Source: Ardenticatenaceae bacterium
Lineage (GTDB): Bacteria; Chloroflexota; Anaerolineae; Promineifilales; Promineifilaceae
NCBI GenBank assembly: GCA_020634435.1
Contig: JACKBS010000017.1
Span: forward strand, 62,001 to 126,000
Direction of reading: 5' to 3'
Length of the DNA stretch: 64,000 nucleotides
In this document: positions 51,113 to 60,509 of the stretch, piece by piece
How positions within the stretch are numbered: position 1 is the stretch's first letter
How the letters are laid out: the number at the start of each line of letters is the position of its first letter
The notes under the pieces: generated by a model
Seen by the model: the letters and a program-made list of their open reading frames with translations, nothing else
Database searches by the model: none
What the model was told of the DNA's origin: nothing
Program-made: the position numbers and the translations under genes

Positions 51113-52435
51113 CTAAAGCAGTTCGCTGCGCAGCACTACCACCGCTAGGACACCCACCACAAGCAGCCCCACCACCAGCACCGTCACAATGTTCACCAGC
51201 GTTGGCCGACCTTCCTCGGTAGAGGATACGGCCGTTGCTACCGTGGCATTTGGTGTAGCTACCGCATTATTCGCCTGGCTAAGACTTGCAGAAACGGCCG
51301 TTGGCGTTTCGGTAGGGATTGGTGCAGTTGGTGTGGCTGGCTGCGGCGTTTCTGTCGGGGGCAGCGTGGGAAGTGGCGTGGGTTCGGCTTGCCGTACTAA
51401 TAGCTGATCGCCTGGCTGGATAAAAGCACTTTGGTCCAGATTGTTCAATGCTAAGAGCTGATCCAGCGTCAGGCCGTAAGTGAGGGCAATCTCCCACAGC
51501 GTTTGCTCGCTGCGCACGGTGTGGTAAAGAATAGGAGTGGCGGTTGGCGGCGGTGCCTCATCTGGGGCCAGACGTACTCGCACGAGATCGCCGGGCTGGA
51601 GCACCGCATCTTCCGCCATGTTATTGAGCCACAAAATATCACCCAATTTCACGTTGTACTGCACCGCAATGGACCAGAGCGACTGTCCTTCTAGGACGGT
51701 GTGCATGGTGGGGGGCGTTGGCGTGGGCGGCGGCGCGGCCCCATCCGCCAGCCGGATGGTAATCTGGTCGCCAGGTTGGACAATGGCGTTGGCAGGCAGG
51801 CTGTTGAATAGCAGCAGGTCAGACAGCGCCACGTCATAGTGCGCCGCCAGCGACCACAGCGCCTGACCTTCTTGCACTACATGCACAATCGAGCCATCTT
51901 CGCCCGGTTGGGCCAGCGTGATCGGCGTAATGTAGAGTGGTTCCGGGCTGTCATCAACTACAGATTGCGGTGGCGTGTCGGATGCCTGGCCAACTAACAG
52001 CACATAGAAATTGTCGGTGCCATTGGTGGCAAAGCCGGTGCCCGCTTCCTGGTAGCGGCTGGTGATGAGGGTGTTGTAATGGACGGGGCTGTTGACCCAC
52101 CAGGTGAGGCCGCGAGCGGCGGTCATGCCGGTGCCGCCAACGATATTTTCGGTGACACGGCCCACGTACCCAGCGGCCGCGGCCCGGCTTTGCGGCGTGG
52201 AACCGCCCGCGCCAATGTGGCTGGAGAAGATGGTATTGGCCGCCATGAAGTTAGCCTGGTTTTGGGCAGCCGCAGCCAGGGCATTGTTGTACTGAAACGG
52301 CACCAGGCCGTTGTTAATGCGAAACTGGTTTACTTCTTGGAAGATTGCGGAGGCAGATTGGGCGTGTACGGCCGTTGTCTCCCCCACGACCACAAACAGG
52401 CACAGGAGTATGCCAATGATCCATTTTTTGTTCAT
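51113..52435 (-). CDS. CAP-domain protein with three LysM repeats and membrane anchor
   Basis: A 440-residue exported protein. A signal peptide covers about residues 1-26. A CAP/SCP domain (about 28-150) has FQEVNQFRINNGLVPFQYN, SHIGAGGSTPQSR, VTENIVGG and WVNSPVHYNTLIT. Three LysM repeats near 183-228, 242-287 and 302-347 (for example VVQEGQALWSLAAHYDVALSDLLLFN) bind cell-wall glycan. A Pro/Thr-rich stretch leads to a C-terminal transmembrane helix (IVTVLVVGLLVVGVLAVVVL). It probably anchors a CAP domain at the wall. Transcription ends toward the lipoprotein genes. Confidence 0.88.
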   Translation of the reverse strand: MNKKWIIGILLCLFVVVGETTAVHAQSASAIFQEVNQFRINNGLVPFQYNNALAAAAQNQANFMAANTIFSSHIGAGGSTPQSRAAAAGYVGRVTENIVGGTGMTAARGLTWWVNSPVHYNTLITSRYQEAGTGFATNGTDNFYVLLVGQASDTPPQSVVDDSPEPLYITPITLAQPGEDGSIVHVVQEGQALWSLAAHYDVALSDLLLFNSLPANAIVQPGDQITIRLADGAAPPPTPTPPTMHTVLEGQSLWSIAVQYNVKLGDILWLNNMAEDAVLQPGDLVRVRLAPDEAPPPTATPILYHTVRSEQTLWEIALTYGLTLDQLLALNNLDQSAFIQPGDQLLVRQAEPTPLPTLPPTETPQPATPTAPIPTETPTAVSASLSQANNAVATPNATVATAVSSTEEGRPTLVNIVTVLVVGLLVVGVLAVVVLRSELL

Positions 52436-52522
52436 GCCAGAACTATATCAACGGAAACGGCCGTAACCAAATTTAAGCGGGAAACGGCCGTCGCTAAATT
52501 AAGCGAATCCTCAGGTAGCACG

Positions 52523-52561
52523 CAAAGAAAAAGCCCCCGGTTTGGCCGGAGGCTTTCTTGT
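52523..52561 (-). terminator. Rho-independent terminator of the acyl-CoA synthetase gene
   Basis: On the minus strand a stem AAGCCTCCGG/CCGGGGGCTT with a 5-base loop is followed by TTTCTTT, about 25 bases past the stop at 52586. Confidence 0.75.
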
Positions 52562-52585
52562 TTATCCAAACAGTCAACGAAGGTT

Positions 52586-54367
52586 TTAGCCTTCGTACAT
52601 AGACTCAATCTGGGTGGCAAAATTGTCGTTGATCACCCGACGCTTGATCTTTAGCGTGGGGGTCAGTTCGCCGTCTTCTACCGTGAAGTCACGCGGCAGC
52701 ACGCGGAAATCGCGCACATGCTCCACCCGGGCAAAGAGCGAATTAACTTTATCATCAATCTCTTTTTGCAAATGAGAAATGAGCGCTGGATGTTCATGGA
52801 GAGCCTGGCCTTCCAGCCCGTGCTCCTGGGCAAACGCTCGAGCGGCGTCGGGGTCCAGGGTGAGTAAGGCCGTGAGGAAGCGTCGCTTTTCCCCAATTAC
52901 CACCGCCTGCGATACCATGTCCAGGTTTTTCAGAGCCGCTTCAATGTTTTTCGGGGCAATGTTCTTGCCACCCGACGTAATAATGATCTCCTTCTTGCGG
53001 CCGACAATGCTCAAGAAACCATCGTCGTCAAATGCACCCAGGTCACCAGAATGCAGCCAGCCGTCTACCAATTCACTGGCCGTGGCTTCCTCATTCTTGA
53101 AATACCCCAAAAACACGTTCGGGCCTTTCACCAGGATTTCGCCATCTGGTCCGAGCTTAACTTCAGAACCGGGCCACGCTTGGCCAACGGAGCCAATCTT
53201 GATGGCCCCAGGCCGGTTGGTTGTGGTCGGGCCACAATCTTCGGACTGGCCGTACAGTTCCAAAATGGACATATCCAGGCTGGCCAGGTAGTGCAAAATA
53301 TCGGCCGAGATTGGCGCGGCCGAAACGATCAGAATTCTGTATTCGGACAGTCCCAGACCTTCTTTCACTTTGGCAAAGACTAGTTTGTTGGCCAGGTTAT
53401 ACTGGAGTGCCAGTAAGCCTGTTGGCTGCTGGCCTCTGTTTGTTAATGCGTTGACCTTGGTACCAACTCCACGGGCCCATTCAGCGATTTTGGCTTTAAC
53501 GCCGGTGGCATGTTCAAGTTGAGCTGAGACGCCCGCCTGGAACCGCTCGAAGATACGCGGCACGCCAAAGAAGACGGTGGGCTTTACCTCTTTCATATTG
53601 CGATTGAGGTGGTCTTGGGGCGAAAATTCGGCGTAGTACACCTGGTAAGCGGCCGTAATGGCAGCATGGATGGTGAACATTTGCTCTGCAATATGCGAGA
53701 GGGGCAAATAGGAGAGTGTTCTATCGGTTGGCACTAGCTCGATGAGGTTTTGGGCATTGCGGGCGGTGCTGGCCAAATTTTTGTGGGAGAGCATGACCCC
53801 TTTGGGCGGGCCGGTGGTGCCAGAGGTGTAAATCAGGGTCGCCAGCTGGTCTTCTTGCAAAGCGTCCATGCGGGCGTCAACCACACTTTCGTCTACTTCG
53901 TCGCCCTTGGCCAGAAAAGCTTCCCACGACAAGGTCATCTCATCGTCAATCTCGGTGCCTTTCATCATGACGATGTGCTTGAGGCAGTCCATATCATCGC
54001 GCACTTCGCGGATTTTCTTCCATTGGCTTTCATTTTCCACCAAGATCACCGGAGCTTCTGCGTTTTCGACGATGTATTTGCACTCTTGTGGGGAGTTGGT
54101 GGTGTAGATGCCAGCCGGTGCGCCACCGACCATCATGCTAGCCAGATCGAAGATGACCCATTCAGGACGATTGAACCCCAAAATTGTGACATTCTGATTG
54201 GGTTGCACACCAAGGGCAACGAGGGCGCGGGCCGCCTGGCGTACCTGGTTGGTGTACTCTTTCCAAGATGTGGGTACCCAGGTGCTGCCAATTTTTTCAT
54301 AATAGGCAGGAGCGTTGGGGCGTTTACGGCCGTTTTCATACAGCCGGTGGAGAATAGTGTCCGTCAT
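52586..54367 (-). CDS. Long-chain acyl-CoA synthetase (AMP-forming)
   Basis: A 593-residue adenylate-forming enzyme. Signature motifs are TLIYTSGTTGPPKGVMLSH (P-loop-like A3), LELYGQSEDCGPTT (A5), LHSGDLGAFDDDGFLSIVGRKKEIIITSGGKNIAP (A7-A8) and LTPTLKIKRRVI (A10 Lys). This matches bacterial FadD15-type long-chain acyl-CoA ligases. It activates fatty acids for beta-oxidation or lipid synthesis. The ATG at 54367 is chosen because gaggagg is 7 bases upstream. Thiolase and a lipid synthase lie next to it, suggesting lipid metabolism. Confidence 0.92.
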   Translation of the reverse strand: MTDTILHRLYENGRKRPNAPAYYEKIGSTWVPTSWKEYTNQVRQAARALVALGVQPNQNVTILGFNRPEWVIFDLASMMVGGAPAGIYTTNSPQECKYIVENAEAPVILVENESQWKKIREVRDDMDCLKHIVMMKGTEIDDEMTLSWEAFLAKGDEVDESVVDARMDALQEDQLATLIYTSGTTGPPKGVMLSHKNLASTARNAQNLIELVPTDRTLSYLPLSHIAEQMFTIHAAITAAYQVYYAEFSPQDHLNRNMKEVKPTVFFGVPRIFERFQAGVSAQLEHATGVKAKIAEWARGVGTKVNALTNRGQQPTGLLALQYNLANKLVFAKVKEGLGLSEYRILIVSAAPISADILHYLASLDMSILELYGQSEDCGPTTTNRPGAIKIGSVGQAWPGSEVKLGPDGEILVKGPNVFLGYFKNEEATASELVDGWLHSGDLGAFDDDGFLSIVGRKKEIIITSGGKNIAPKNIEAALKNLDMVSQAVVIGEKRRFLTALLTLDPDAARAFAQEHGLEGQALHEHPALISHLQKEIDDKVNSLFARVEHVRDFRVLPRDFTVEDGELTPTLKIKRRVINDNFATQIESMYEG

Positions 54368-54606
54368 CAAATGCCTCCTCTGTTTGTTAAGACATTACTG
54401 GCTAGAATGGCCAATCGGCAAGGGGAGAATATCGAAACAATGGCATGAATGGCTTATTCCAATCAGTCTTAAACTTTCGCAACATATTTGGGGTGTTCTC
54501 TCTCAATCCTTCTGCAATTTTTATCATATCTGGGCAGGTTCCGCAATGGTTTCTTGCCAGGTTGGTCCAGAATCGTGTCTGCCGAATGTAAACGGCGAGT
54601 CTTTGA

Positions 54607-54643
54607 CAAAAAAAGACCCGGTTAATACAGTGCCGGGTCTTTC
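54607..54643 (-). terminator. Rho-independent terminator of the Pcs-like gene
   Basis: On the minus strand, stem GACCCGGCAC..ACCGGGTC is followed by a run of seven T, about 25 bases past the stop at 54670. Confidence 0.8.
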
Positions 54644-54669
54644 AAATTATTGGATACGGCCGTTTCCGC

Positions 54670-55380
54670 CTAACGAACCATCATGTAAAGGCTTAGGCCC
54701 ACATAGTACACAATGTACAGTGTAGAGGCCCACAACATCCACGGCTGGAAAGCCGGATATTGCAGCCAGACAGCCATGCATAGCAAGCCCCAAACCCCGG
54801 TTAGCGCCAGGGTGATTTTTTGGTAACGAATCATGCGGGACGGATAAAGATATTTAATCGGCACAAACACCAGAACAGTGAGCGTGGCGATTACCCAGAA
54901 GTTTGTCCAGGGATTGGCATCAAACATGAACAGGTAAAAAACAACTACGTTCCAGTATGAGGGGAAACCCTTGAACGTGTGGTCATCTGTTTTGGCATCG
55001 GACTGACAAAATTGGAAGGCGGAAGCCAGGACCACCATAGCCACGCCAGCGGTGGTGACAGCTGCCGGAAGCAAATTGGCCTCATATAAAAAGATGGCGG
55101 GCACAATCACGTACGTCTGGTAGTCGATGATATTGTCGAGCAGGGCACCATCGAAGCCAGGCAACAGCCCTTTCACCTTGAAGCGCCGGGCCAGCGTGCC
55201 GTCTAGGCTGTCTACCAGGGCAGCCAGGGCCAGCCAGAAAAAGGCGGCTTGCCATTGGTGCTGCACCGTGGCCATGATGGCTAGCAAACCCCACAAGGCG
55301 CCAGTGGCGGTGAAAAGGTGAACGCCCCAGGCCATAACCAACGGCCGTTCCACCTGTAAGTTAAGATTCATTCTTGACAT
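54670..55380 (-). CDS. CDP-alcohol phosphatidyltransferase, phosphatidylcholine synthase-like
   Basis: A 236-residue membrane enzyme. ALVDSLDGTLARRFKVKGLLPGFDGALLDNIIDY holds the CDP-alcohol motif D-G-x2-A-R-x8-G..D..D; the following YQTYVIVPAIFLYEA and PSYWNVVVFYLFMF match bacterial Pcs proteins, which condense CDP-diacylglycerol with choline. The choline specificity is inferred from similarity and not proven. Aggaat precedes the ATG. Confidence 0.8.
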   Translation of the reverse strand: MSRMNLNLQVERPLVMAWGVHLFTATGALWGLLAIMATVQHQWQAAFFWLALAALVDSLDGTLARRFKVKGLLPGFDGALLDNIIDYQTYVIVPAIFLYEANLLPAAVTTAGVAMVVLASAFQFCQSDAKTDDHTFKGFPSYWNVVVFYLFMFDANPWTNFWVIATLTVLVFVPIKYLYPSRMIRYQKITLALTGVWGLLCMAVWLQYPAFQPWMLWASTLYIVYYVGLSLYMMVR

Positions 55381-55518
55381 AATTATTCCTGATGTGTCCT
55401 AAAAAAATGATTGATGAACTTTAAGTGATGAACTGCGCTTAGTCAATACATCACGAACAAATTTGTCTGAGAAACTTAAGAAATTAGTCTTACAAGCTTT
55501 CTGGCACGTTATCTGGCA

Positions 55519-56790
55519 TTAGGCCAGATACTCCACAATGGTCGCTTCACCCTGGCCGACGCCCACACACAAAGTGGCTAACCCGTACTGCATGGACTCG
55601 CCCGCTGCGGCGCGGCGGCGCATTTCATATAACAGGGTAGTGAGAATGCGGGCCCCGGAGCAGCCTAGCGGATGGCCCAGCGCAATCGCACCGCCGTTGA
55701 CGTTGGTGATTTTCTGGCTTAACCCCAACTCGTTCAGTACAGCCAAAGATTGTACGGCAAACGCCTCGTTCAACTCGGCCAGGTCAATGTCTTCCAGAGT
55801 GATTTCGGCGCGATGCAGCGCTTTGCGCGTAGCATTAACTGGCCCTAAGCCCATCACGCGTGGATCAACCCCCGCAGCGGCCGAGGCTACCCAGCGAGCC
55901 ATCGGTTTTAGCCCCAGCGCTTCGGCTTTGCTGGCAGACATCAGCAGCAGGGCGCAAGCGCCGTCGTTTAGGCCACTGGCGTTACCGGCCGTAACGGTGC
56001 CTCCTTTGCGGAAAGCAGGGCGCAGCTTGGCCAGGATTTCCGGGCTGGTTTCCAGCTCGTAACCGTCAGCTGTTTTTCTGATGCGCGGGTGTTCGTCGGT
56101 ATCCACCAGGATAGGATCGCCCCGACGCTGGGGAATGGGTACGGGGACAATTTCGGCCTGGAAACGGCCGTTATTGATTGCCTCACAGGCCCGCCGCTGA
56201 CTTTCGTAAGCAAAAGCGTCCTGGGCCTCACGGCTGATTTCACCGCCCTGGATTTGCCCGGCGCAGCTCATTTCGTAGATGTTTTCGGCCGTTTCGCCCA
56301 TCGCTTCCAGAGGAAACAGTGCTTCCATTTTGGGGTTGGGATAGCGCCAGCCCAGAGTCGTGTCATAGCCAGTGATGTTGCCTGATGGCCCCCATGCCTG
56401 CGAATTTTTAGGGAAGGAGTACGGCGCACGGCTCATGCTTTCCACGCCACCTGCAATAAAAACGTCCCCTTCACCACATTTGATGGCCCGTGCAGCCTGG
56501 TTGACGGCGTTCAGGCCGCTGGCGCAGAGTCGATTGAAGGTTACGGCCGCGACCGTGTTGGGAAGACCGGCCAGCAGGGCGCCCATGCGGGCCACGTTAC
56601 GATTGTCTTCGCCTGCCTGGTTGGCACAGCCAAAATACACTTCCTCAATTTCCTGCGGGTCAATGCCGCTGCGCTTGACCACTTCGCGAATGACCAGCGC
56701 GGCCATATCATCGGGGCGAACGGCCGCAAGCGCTCCGGCATGGCGGCCAATGGGGGTGCGCACCGCATTGACTATTACAACATCGTTCAT
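55519..56790 (-). CDS. Acetyl-CoA acyltransferase (thiolase)
   Basis: A 423-residue thiolase: VVIVNAVRTPIGRHAGALA, TFNRLCASGLNAVNQAARAI (nucleophile Cys), GGVESMSRAPY, GGAIALGHPLGCSGARI (His) and ATLCVGVGQGEATIVE (second Cys). It catalyses the last step of beta-oxidation or acetoacetyl-CoA formation. The start at 56790 is set by homology; the frame is open 59 codons upstream. It is on the same strand as the lipid genes but in its own transcript. Confidence 0.92.
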   Translation of the reverse strand: MNDVVIVNAVRTPIGRHAGALAAVRPDDMAALVIREVVKRSGIDPQEIEEVYFGCANQAGEDNRNVARMGALLAGLPNTVAAVTFNRLCASGLNAVNQAARAIKCGEGDVFIAGGVESMSRAPYSFPKNSQAWGPSGNITGYDTTLGWRYPNPKMEALFPLEAMGETAENIYEMSCAGQIQGGEISREAQDAFAYESQRRACEAINNGRFQAEIVPVPIPQRRGDPILVDTDEHPRIRKTADGYELETSPEILAKLRPAFRKGGTVTAGNASGLNDGACALLLMSASKAEALGLKPMARWVASAAAGVDPRVMGLGPVNATRKALHRAEITLEDIDLAELNEAFAVQSLAVLNELGLSQKITNVNGGAIALGHPLGCSGARILTTLLYEMRRRAAAGESMQYGLATLCVGVGQGEATIVEYLA

Positions 56791-56891
56791 GTAGTTTTCT
56801 CCGTATGCTTGTTGCTCCACTGCGATTGGCGGCCAATTATAGCTCATCACCTGTTTTTGGTAAGACGAATTGCGTTGGAGAAACAATGGCA

Positions 56892-57056
56892 ATTTTCGTA
56901 GGGGCGGGACGACGCGGGGCAATTTCAGGTATGAGAGATAATCTTGCCACCGCGCCGTCTCGCCCAACGCGACGGGTAAATAGGGCGAGACAGGCGGGAG
57001 AAGAGGCGTTGGTGATAAGCCAGGTTGATCCCCCGCCTGTCCCGCCCCTACAAAAT
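56892..57056. repeat. MITE-like element with ATTTTCGTAGGGGCGGGAC ends
   Basis: Terminal inverted repeats ATTTT(C)GTAGGGGCGGGAC (56892-56910) and GTCCCGCCCCTACAAAAT (57039-57056) bound a 165-base GC-rich element with a further internal inverted pair (CAGGCGGG / CCCGCCTG). It fills most of the 317-base spacer between the divergent thiolase and holB genes. No target-site duplication is obvious. No gene lies in this spacer. Confidence 0.65.
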
Positions 57057-57107
57057 CTCGAATTGCGGGACATTGGAGATTCGGCCGTTTCGCCCTAAAA
57101 TTGGCGC

Positions 57108-58127
57108 ATGAGCAATTGGGACAACATTGTAGGACACGGTTGGGCCGTGGAGATGCTGGCGCAGGGGCTGGCCAATGATCGCTTGGGTCACGCGTACCTT
57201 ATCACCGGGCCAGATCAGGTGGGCAAGACAACGCTGGCACGGACTTTTGCTCAGGCGTTGAACTGCGAGGCACCAGAGGCAGAACGGCCGTGTGGTCACT
57301 GCCGCCCCTGCAAACTCATCGCGGCTGACCGCCATCCCGATGTGAAAGTGGTGCTGCCAGAGACAAGCGGCCGGGGCAAACTGACGCTCAAAATTGAGGC
57401 CATTCGCCAGTTGCAGCAAGATTTGAACCTGTCGGCTTACGAGGCCCGCTACAAAGTTGCCATCCTCAAGCGATTTGATGCGTCTACGATTGGGGCGGCC
57501 AACGCCTTTTTGAAAACGCTAGAGGAACCGCCGGGTAAGGTGGTTTTGCTGCTCACCGCCACCGACGCCGATATGCTGCTACCCACCATTGCTTCGCGCT
57601 GCCGTACGCTGAATTTACGGCCGTTATCTTCCGATCTCATCGAAACCAGCCTGGCAACCCGCTGGCAAGTTCCGGCAGAAAAAGCAACATTGCTGGCGCA
57701 TTTGGCCGACGGCCGTTTAGGTTGGGCGGTTCAGGCGGCCCAGGATGCGTCCATTTTGCAAGAGCGCTCGGAACATCTGGCCCAGCTACATCAAGCGCTG
57801 GAGGGACGGCGTGTAGAGCGCTTTAATCTGGCCGACAAGTTGTCACGCAAGCCGGAGACGTTGCCTGATCTGCTGAAAACATGGCTCAGTTGGTGGCGCG
57901 ATCTCACGTTGCTCAGCCAGCGGCGCGGCCAGCCCATTAGCCTGATGCTGACAAATGTGGATGAAGTGTTGCGCATGGAGCCTTTGGCCGCTGCCTGGGG
58001 CGAGGCGCAAATCACCCAGAGTCTGAACCAGACCAACGAAGCGCTCTGGCAGCTAGAACGCAACGCCAACACCCGCTTGGTTTTAGAGAATTTGCTGCTG
58101 GTGTATCCACTACCAGAAATGGCATAA
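57108..58127 (+). CDS. holB: DNA polymerase III subunit delta'
   Basis: A 339-residue clamp-loader AAA+ protein. LITGPDQVGKTTLARTFAQAL is Walker A, CEAPEAERPCGHCRPC holds the zinc-binding Cys set, and SAYEARYKVAILKRFDAST..NAFLKTLEEPP with SRCRTLNLRPLS (SRC motif) follow. HolB helps load the sliding clamp. An octamer interrupts the Zn loop as ERPCGHC, without loss of the cysteines. No replication partners are nearby. Confidence 0.9.
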   Translation: MSNWDNIVGHGWAVEMLAQGLANDRLGHAYLITGPDQVGKTTLARTFAQALNCEAPEAERPCGHCRPCKLIAADRHPDVKVVLPETSGRGKLTLKIEAIRQLQQDLNLSAYEARYKVAILKRFDASTIGAANAFLKTLEEPPGKVVLLLTATDADMLLPTIASRCRTLNLRPLSSDLIETSLATRWQVPAEKATLLAHLADGRLGWAVQAAQDASILQERSEHLAQLHQALEGRRVERFNLADKLSRKPETLPDLLKTWLSWWRDLTLLSQRRGQPISLMLTNVDEVLRMEPLAAAWGEAQITQSLNQTNEALWQLERNANTRLVLENLLLVYPLPEMA

Positions 58128-58391
58128 CTCCCGAACGAGAAGTGAAAAGTGAATAGTGAAAAGTGGGGAACGGCCGTTTCTTTCTGATCGTTCTTGGATC
58201 GTTTGGCCTTTATCCTCCTGATCATAGGTTGGCGCATCCTGTTTATCACCCAACTTGCTGGAACTCACTGCGTCTCTGCTTTCGACTGAACTGTCGCCTT
58301 GCGTCCGCCTGTCTCTTGCGAATCAATCTCTTTGGGCTGAACGCAGCTTGGGCCAGACGATCTTTCTCTAATCGGAGGGAAACTGCTCATT

Positions 58392-60122
58392 ATGAAATTT
58401 GCAAAGCCACTCAAAACCATCGGCATTGGACTGCTGCTCCTGTTGCTGGCCAGCTGGATTATCGCCCCGGCCTCTCGCTCCGTGCGGGCTGAAGTGATGG
58501 CCGGTACAGTGATTACTGTGACCTCGACGGAGGATTTGGCCGACAGCGTGAACTACGACAATCACACCTGTGGTTACACAAGCGGCGCAATCTACGTCCC
58601 GGCCCCAGACGGCAAATGTACGCTGCGCCGGGCGATTTTGGAGGCAGGTGTACGTCCCGATGGGGATCGTCCCATCACTGTCCAGTTCAATATTCCCACC
58701 AGCGATCCCAATTACAATGCTGGTTTGCAGGTGTGGGAAGTGCAGATTGACGAATCGTACATTTGGGAGCTGGATCGCCGCTTCATTACCGACGACGGTG
58801 GTCAGGTGACCATCGACGGCTCTACCCAGCCAGGTGGCCGCACTGATGGCCCCAAAATCATGGTCAACACCAACCGGGATAATTCGGCAACATTCGGCCG
58901 TTCCCTGGAAGTGCGCACATCCAACAACGTCATCAGCAATCTGGGTTTTATTGGTGGCGGCCAGATTATTTTGTACGAAGGCGGCAACCGCGTTGAGCAC
59001 GTCTGGATGGGCTTGAAGGCCGATGGCAGCGGCATGGCGCTGGCGTCTGATGCCTCCAGCCAAGCAATGCGCTCGATGGCGCGTGGGGGCATCATCATGC
59101 CCAATGAGGCTTCTGACAACAATGTGATTGTGAACAACGTCATCATTGGTGCGTCTGAGCGTGCCATTCGCATAACCAGCGGTGGCGACAATAACCAGAT
59201 TGCTGGTAATTACATCGGCACCAACGCCGATGGACTGATACCTTCGCCGTTTACCGATGGCGTAAACTGCACACGTGAGTTGGATTACAACGCCAGCTTT
59301 TGGTATGGCGGGCAGGGCATCCAGGTCACAGGTAGCAATAACAGCGTCATATCGAACCTGATTGCTGGGCTGCACATTCCCCAATCCACCAATGACACCC
59401 CGCCGATTGCTCTGGAACTGTCCGGCAGTGGCCACACGGTGACGGGTAATATCATTGGTCGCGATTTGGCAAACCACAATGTGGGCGTGTGTGGGCAGGG
59501 GATGCTGCTGCAAGGCACCGGCCATCTGGTGGAGCTGAACACAATCGTGCACAGTCGCAATGGTTTTGAGCCGAATGATGACGGCACGGATTTTGACTCT
59601 GCTATCCTGACGCAAAGCTTTGAGACGGGCAGTGGCAAATGGATCACCGTGCGCAAAAACACGGTGCTGGATGCCGGAAATGCGACGCATCCTGACCATG
59701 TGTATCGTTTTGCATCGCCGGGCGTGCCGATTGAGCTGCGCCAGTTTAACCCGGCCAAGGTGACGAGCATTAACGGTACGGCCGTTTCTGGTACTCAAGG
59801 TGATGATGCGGTTGTCCCTGGCGGGGCGACCATTCCGGCCGACTGCCCCAACTGCACTATTTACCTATACGCCGATGACTTAGACGGCCGTATTGAGTCC
59901 AAAGAATTTCTGGGCCAGGCGACAGCCGATGCCAACGGCAACTGGACGGCTACACTTTCTCGCCCGCTAACCGATAGCGAAGGGCTGCGCACGCAAAGTA
60001 TGGCCAACGGTAGCAACGTCATCTACAACTTTGGCGCGGGCACCACCAGTAAATTGTCTGACACGTTGTACACCCCCGCACCACCAAGCTACGATATCTT
60101 CCTGCCCATGATTACCAAGTAA
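58392..60122 (+). CDS. Secreted right-handed beta-helix protein
   Basis: A 576-residue exported protein with a signal peptide (about residues 1-33, ending SVRAE). CTLRRAILEAG at about 77-87 is a CSLREA-type motif that begins many bacterial beta-helix surface proteins. Then follow parallel beta-helix coils (NVISNLGFIGGGQIIL, NVIVNNVIIGASERAIRI, NQIAGNYIGTNADG, NSVISNLIAGLHI, HTVTGNIIGRDL). The C-terminus ends SYDIFLPMITK, the same tail type as the other secreted proteins here. No catalytic residues of pectate lyases are evident. A ggaggg ribosome site supports the start. Confidence 0.85.
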   Translation: MKFAKPLKTIGIGLLLLLLASWIIAPASRSVRAEVMAGTVITVTSTEDLADSVNYDNHTCGYTSGAIYVPAPDGKCTLRRAILEAGVRPDGDRPITVQFNIPTSDPNYNAGLQVWEVQIDESYIWELDRRFITDDGGQVTIDGSTQPGGRTDGPKIMVNTNRDNSATFGRSLEVRTSNNVISNLGFIGGGQIILYEGGNRVEHVWMGLKADGSGMALASDASSQAMRSMARGGIIMPNEASDNNVIVNNVIIGASERAIRITSGGDNNQIAGNYIGTNADGLIPSPFTDGVNCTRELDYNASFWYGGQGIQVTGSNNSVISNLIAGLHIPQSTNDTPPIALELSGSGHTVTGNIIGRDLANHNVGVCGQGMLLQGTGHLVELNTIVHSRNGFEPNDDGTDFDSAILTQSFETGSGKWITVRKNTVLDAGNATHPDHVYRFASPGVPIELRQFNPAKVTSINGTAVSGTQGDDAVVPGGATIPADCPNCTIYLYADDLDGRIESKEFLGQATADANGNWTATLSRPLTDSEGLRTQSMANGSNVIYNFGAGTTSKLSDTLYTPAPPSYDIFLPMITK

Positions 60123-60162
60123 GGTTGGTCATTCCCCAAAACTAAATACCGGCAAATTTTGA

Positions 60163-60203
60163 AAACCTCCACAGCTGCTAAATCAGGGCTGTGGAGGTTT
60201 TTT
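60163..60203 (+). terminator. Rho-independent terminator after the beta-helix gene
   Basis: A 13-base stem AACCTCCACAGC and its complement around an 11-base loop, followed by six T, about 40 bases past the stop. Confidence 0.85.
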
Positions 60204-60509
60204 CTGCTTGTCGAATAACAACAACTGATGGGTGTAGAGAAATCAACTGGTTGGTTGATTGATGGTGTGGGTCTGTCCGTTACAATCAACCCAGGTCACA
60301 GCAAAACCATGACCTGCACATGACTTCCGGCACATCTGGCAACGGCCGTTTGCCGGTAAACTGACAACCAGATTCAAAAACAAACCATCGCCATATACCT
60401 CCACTCCTTCTGCTTTGAGACGTGAAACAGACCGCTCAAGCCTTTGCTGCGGCTGCTTTGGGCTGGATTTTTGAGAGCTTTATCGGGTATGGCGCAAAGG
60501 AAGAAATTG
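60204..60509. other. Gene-free spacer before the ABC operon
   Basis: The 306 bases hold one octamer (about 60342) and a short repeated GGTTGATTGATGG-like segment. The promoter of the ABC operon should lie here, but I cannot single out a good -35/-10 pair. Confidence 0.4.

Noticed and set aside
54371..54606. tRNA or small RNA gene in the spacer upstream of the acyl-CoA synthetase
   Set aside because: No cloverleaf, no TTCGA arm and no conserved stem; only the terminator at 54607-54643 is convincing.
58128..58391. Small gene between holB and the beta-helix gene
   Set aside because: The frame at 58163-58492 overlaps the start of the next gene and has no ribosome site or protein-like features.
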